Shown: one piece after another, positions 63,121-64,000 of the stretch
Layout of the letters: each line of letters begins with the position of its first letter
How positions within the stretch are numbered: position 1 is the stretch's first letter
From: Campylobacter curvus
GTDB lineage: Bacteria; Campylobacterota; Campylobacteria; Campylobacterales; Campylobacteraceae
Assembly (NCBI RefSeq): GCF_013372125.1
Contig: NZ_CP053826.1
Coordinates: 186,001-250,000 of the forward strand
Direction of reading: 5' to 3'
DNA: 64,000 bases
Made by a program: the position numbers and the translations under genes
The notes under the pieces: generated by a model
What the model saw: the letters and a program-made list of their open reading frames with translations, nothing else
Told to the model about the DNA's origin: nothing
Database searches by the model: none

Positions 63121-64000
63121 AATGATAACAAAAGAAAATTTACAAGAACTTGCGATTTTTCTAGGTTTCACAAAAGACAAGAAATGTGAATATTACGTTA
63201 GTGAAAATGGACTGGCGATAGACTTTGAAAATGAAAAACTAATATATCCTAAAGAACTTAAAAAGAGTGATGAGACTACATCAAATTTCTCACATAATGA
63301 AAATTTTGTTGTTTTTGAGTGTGTGAATGCACTTTTAGATTTAGGATACAAGCCTGAAAATTTAGAGATCGAGCCAAGATGGAAGCTTGGTAGAAGCACA
63401 AAAAGTGGTAAGGCTGATATTTTAGTTTGCGATCACTCAAAAAACGCTTATCTTATTATAGAATGTAAGACCTATGGGGACGAGTTTGAAAAAGAGTGGA
63501 ACAATATGTGTTCTAATGGCGGACAACTTTTTAGCTACGCTTGGCAGGAACAAAAGACAAAATTTATCTGCCTTTATGCGAGTGATTTTGACAAAAAACT
63601 AACTCATCAAAGTAAAATCATAAATATACAAAATATCTTTAAAGCATTTAGTCCGCAAAATAACGATGAGTTGGTTGCATCTTGGATAAATAATGGGAGT
63701 ATTTTTAACGAAAGTGGGATCTTTGAAAATAGTGAGCCTTATTTTATCGGCGAAGCTCGAAAAACGACACAAAATTTGCAAGATATTGGTGAGCAAATAG
63801 ATGAAAAATATAATAAATTCGCAACTATTTTAAGAAAACACAACATTTCAAGTAAGGAAAATGCCTTTGACAAGCTTGTTAATCTATTCTTATGTAAAAT
63901 CGTCGATGAGATCAAAAATAAAGATAATCTAAAATTTACCTATAAAGGTGATCTGGCTGATAGCTTTTTTGATATGCAAGACCGCCTAGAAGAGCTTTAT
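63121..64000 (+). CDS. Restriction-modification protein with N-terminal PD-(D/E)XK nuclease (3' end outside window)
   Basis: 293 codons are visible from ATG 63121; the frame is open at the window end. Residues 85-116 carry PRWKLGRSTKSGKADILV with D99, and IIECK with E114 and K116, which is the PD-(D/E)XK nuclease set. HsdR_N-like flanks (NFVVFECVNALLDLGYKPEN) precede it. Family members continue into an N6-adenine methyltransferase, so a type IIG/type I-like enzyme is expected, but that part is not in view. Base composition is clearly more AT-rich than the adjacent carB, suggesting horizontal acquisition. Confidence 0.75.

Noticed and set aside
1-64000. tRNA, rRNA, CRISPR arrays, insertion sequences, integrases or riboswitches
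   Set aside because: None recognised; no regularly spaced repeats, transposase motifs or cloverleaf-like sequences were seen by eye, though a dedicated scan was not possible.

Overview
The window looks like chromosomal DNA of a Campylobacter (Epsilonproteobacteria/Campylobacterota), probably one of the moderate-GC species around C. curvus, C. showae or C. rectus. I base this on gene content, the very frequent AAATTT hexamer, T-rich promoters with TATAAT-like -10 boxes, and gene order. From memory, two stretches run parallel to C. jejuni NCTC 11168: miaA to trxB here matches roughly Cj0166 to Cj0146, and the torA/cytochrome c region through ilvE, bcp, fabZ, lpxA, clpX, mreBC and carB matches roughly Cj0264 to Cj0279. 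No rRNA, tRNA, CRISPR array or complete insertion sequence was recognised.

Layout. 1-3546: an iron-chelate or cobamide ABC uptake locus (partial methyltransferase, FecCD permease, ATPase, binding protein). 3558-9849: miaA, an FAD amino-acid dehydrogenase, a UbiA-type prenyltransferase with two small conserved genes, and a TonB-dependent receptor. 10090-22823: a long + strand series for molybdopterin (moaA), queuosine (queE, queD), rRNA methylation (rsmE, rsmI, an RlmB-like gene), L31, a RodZ-like protein, aminotransferase-hom-yraN, thioredoxin/thioredoxin reductase and dapB. 22824-31192: an accessory insertion between dapB and purF, which I recall as neighbours in C. jejuni. It holds a gene remnant, a peptidoglycan-hydrolase cluster with periplasmic companion proteins, and an arylsulfate sulfotransferase. 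31193-52741: purF, two paralogous TAT-exported molybdopterin reductase/monohaem cytochrome pairs, a two-component system, hisIE, an SPFH protein, ilvE, dsbA, bcp, a large AsmA-like protein and queH. 52781-55365: an MBOAT/SGNH acyltransferase pair with a mosaic base composition. 55526-63064: fabZ-lpxA-clpX-mreB-mreC-carB. 63121-end: the start of an AT-rich restriction-modification gene cut by the window edge.

The most interesting part is 23079-29036. Several consecutive reading frames there fit together as two peptidoglycan-hydrolase polypeptides: one with a lysozyme-like N-terminus and an M23 endopeptidase C-terminus, the other a GH19-type hydrolase. Each is interrupted by single-base frame changes, mostly at or near homopolymers. 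Each is followed by one or two small Sec-exported proteins, one of which resembles LprI-type lysozyme inhibitors. This is the layout of a secreted antibacterial toxin/immunity locus (type VI secretion or phage-like). The hydrolase genes are either decaying, phase-variable or wrongly sequenced, while the putative immunity genes remain intact. The first frame change falls exactly on the heptamer A AAA AAG, a classical -1 ribosomal frameshift site.
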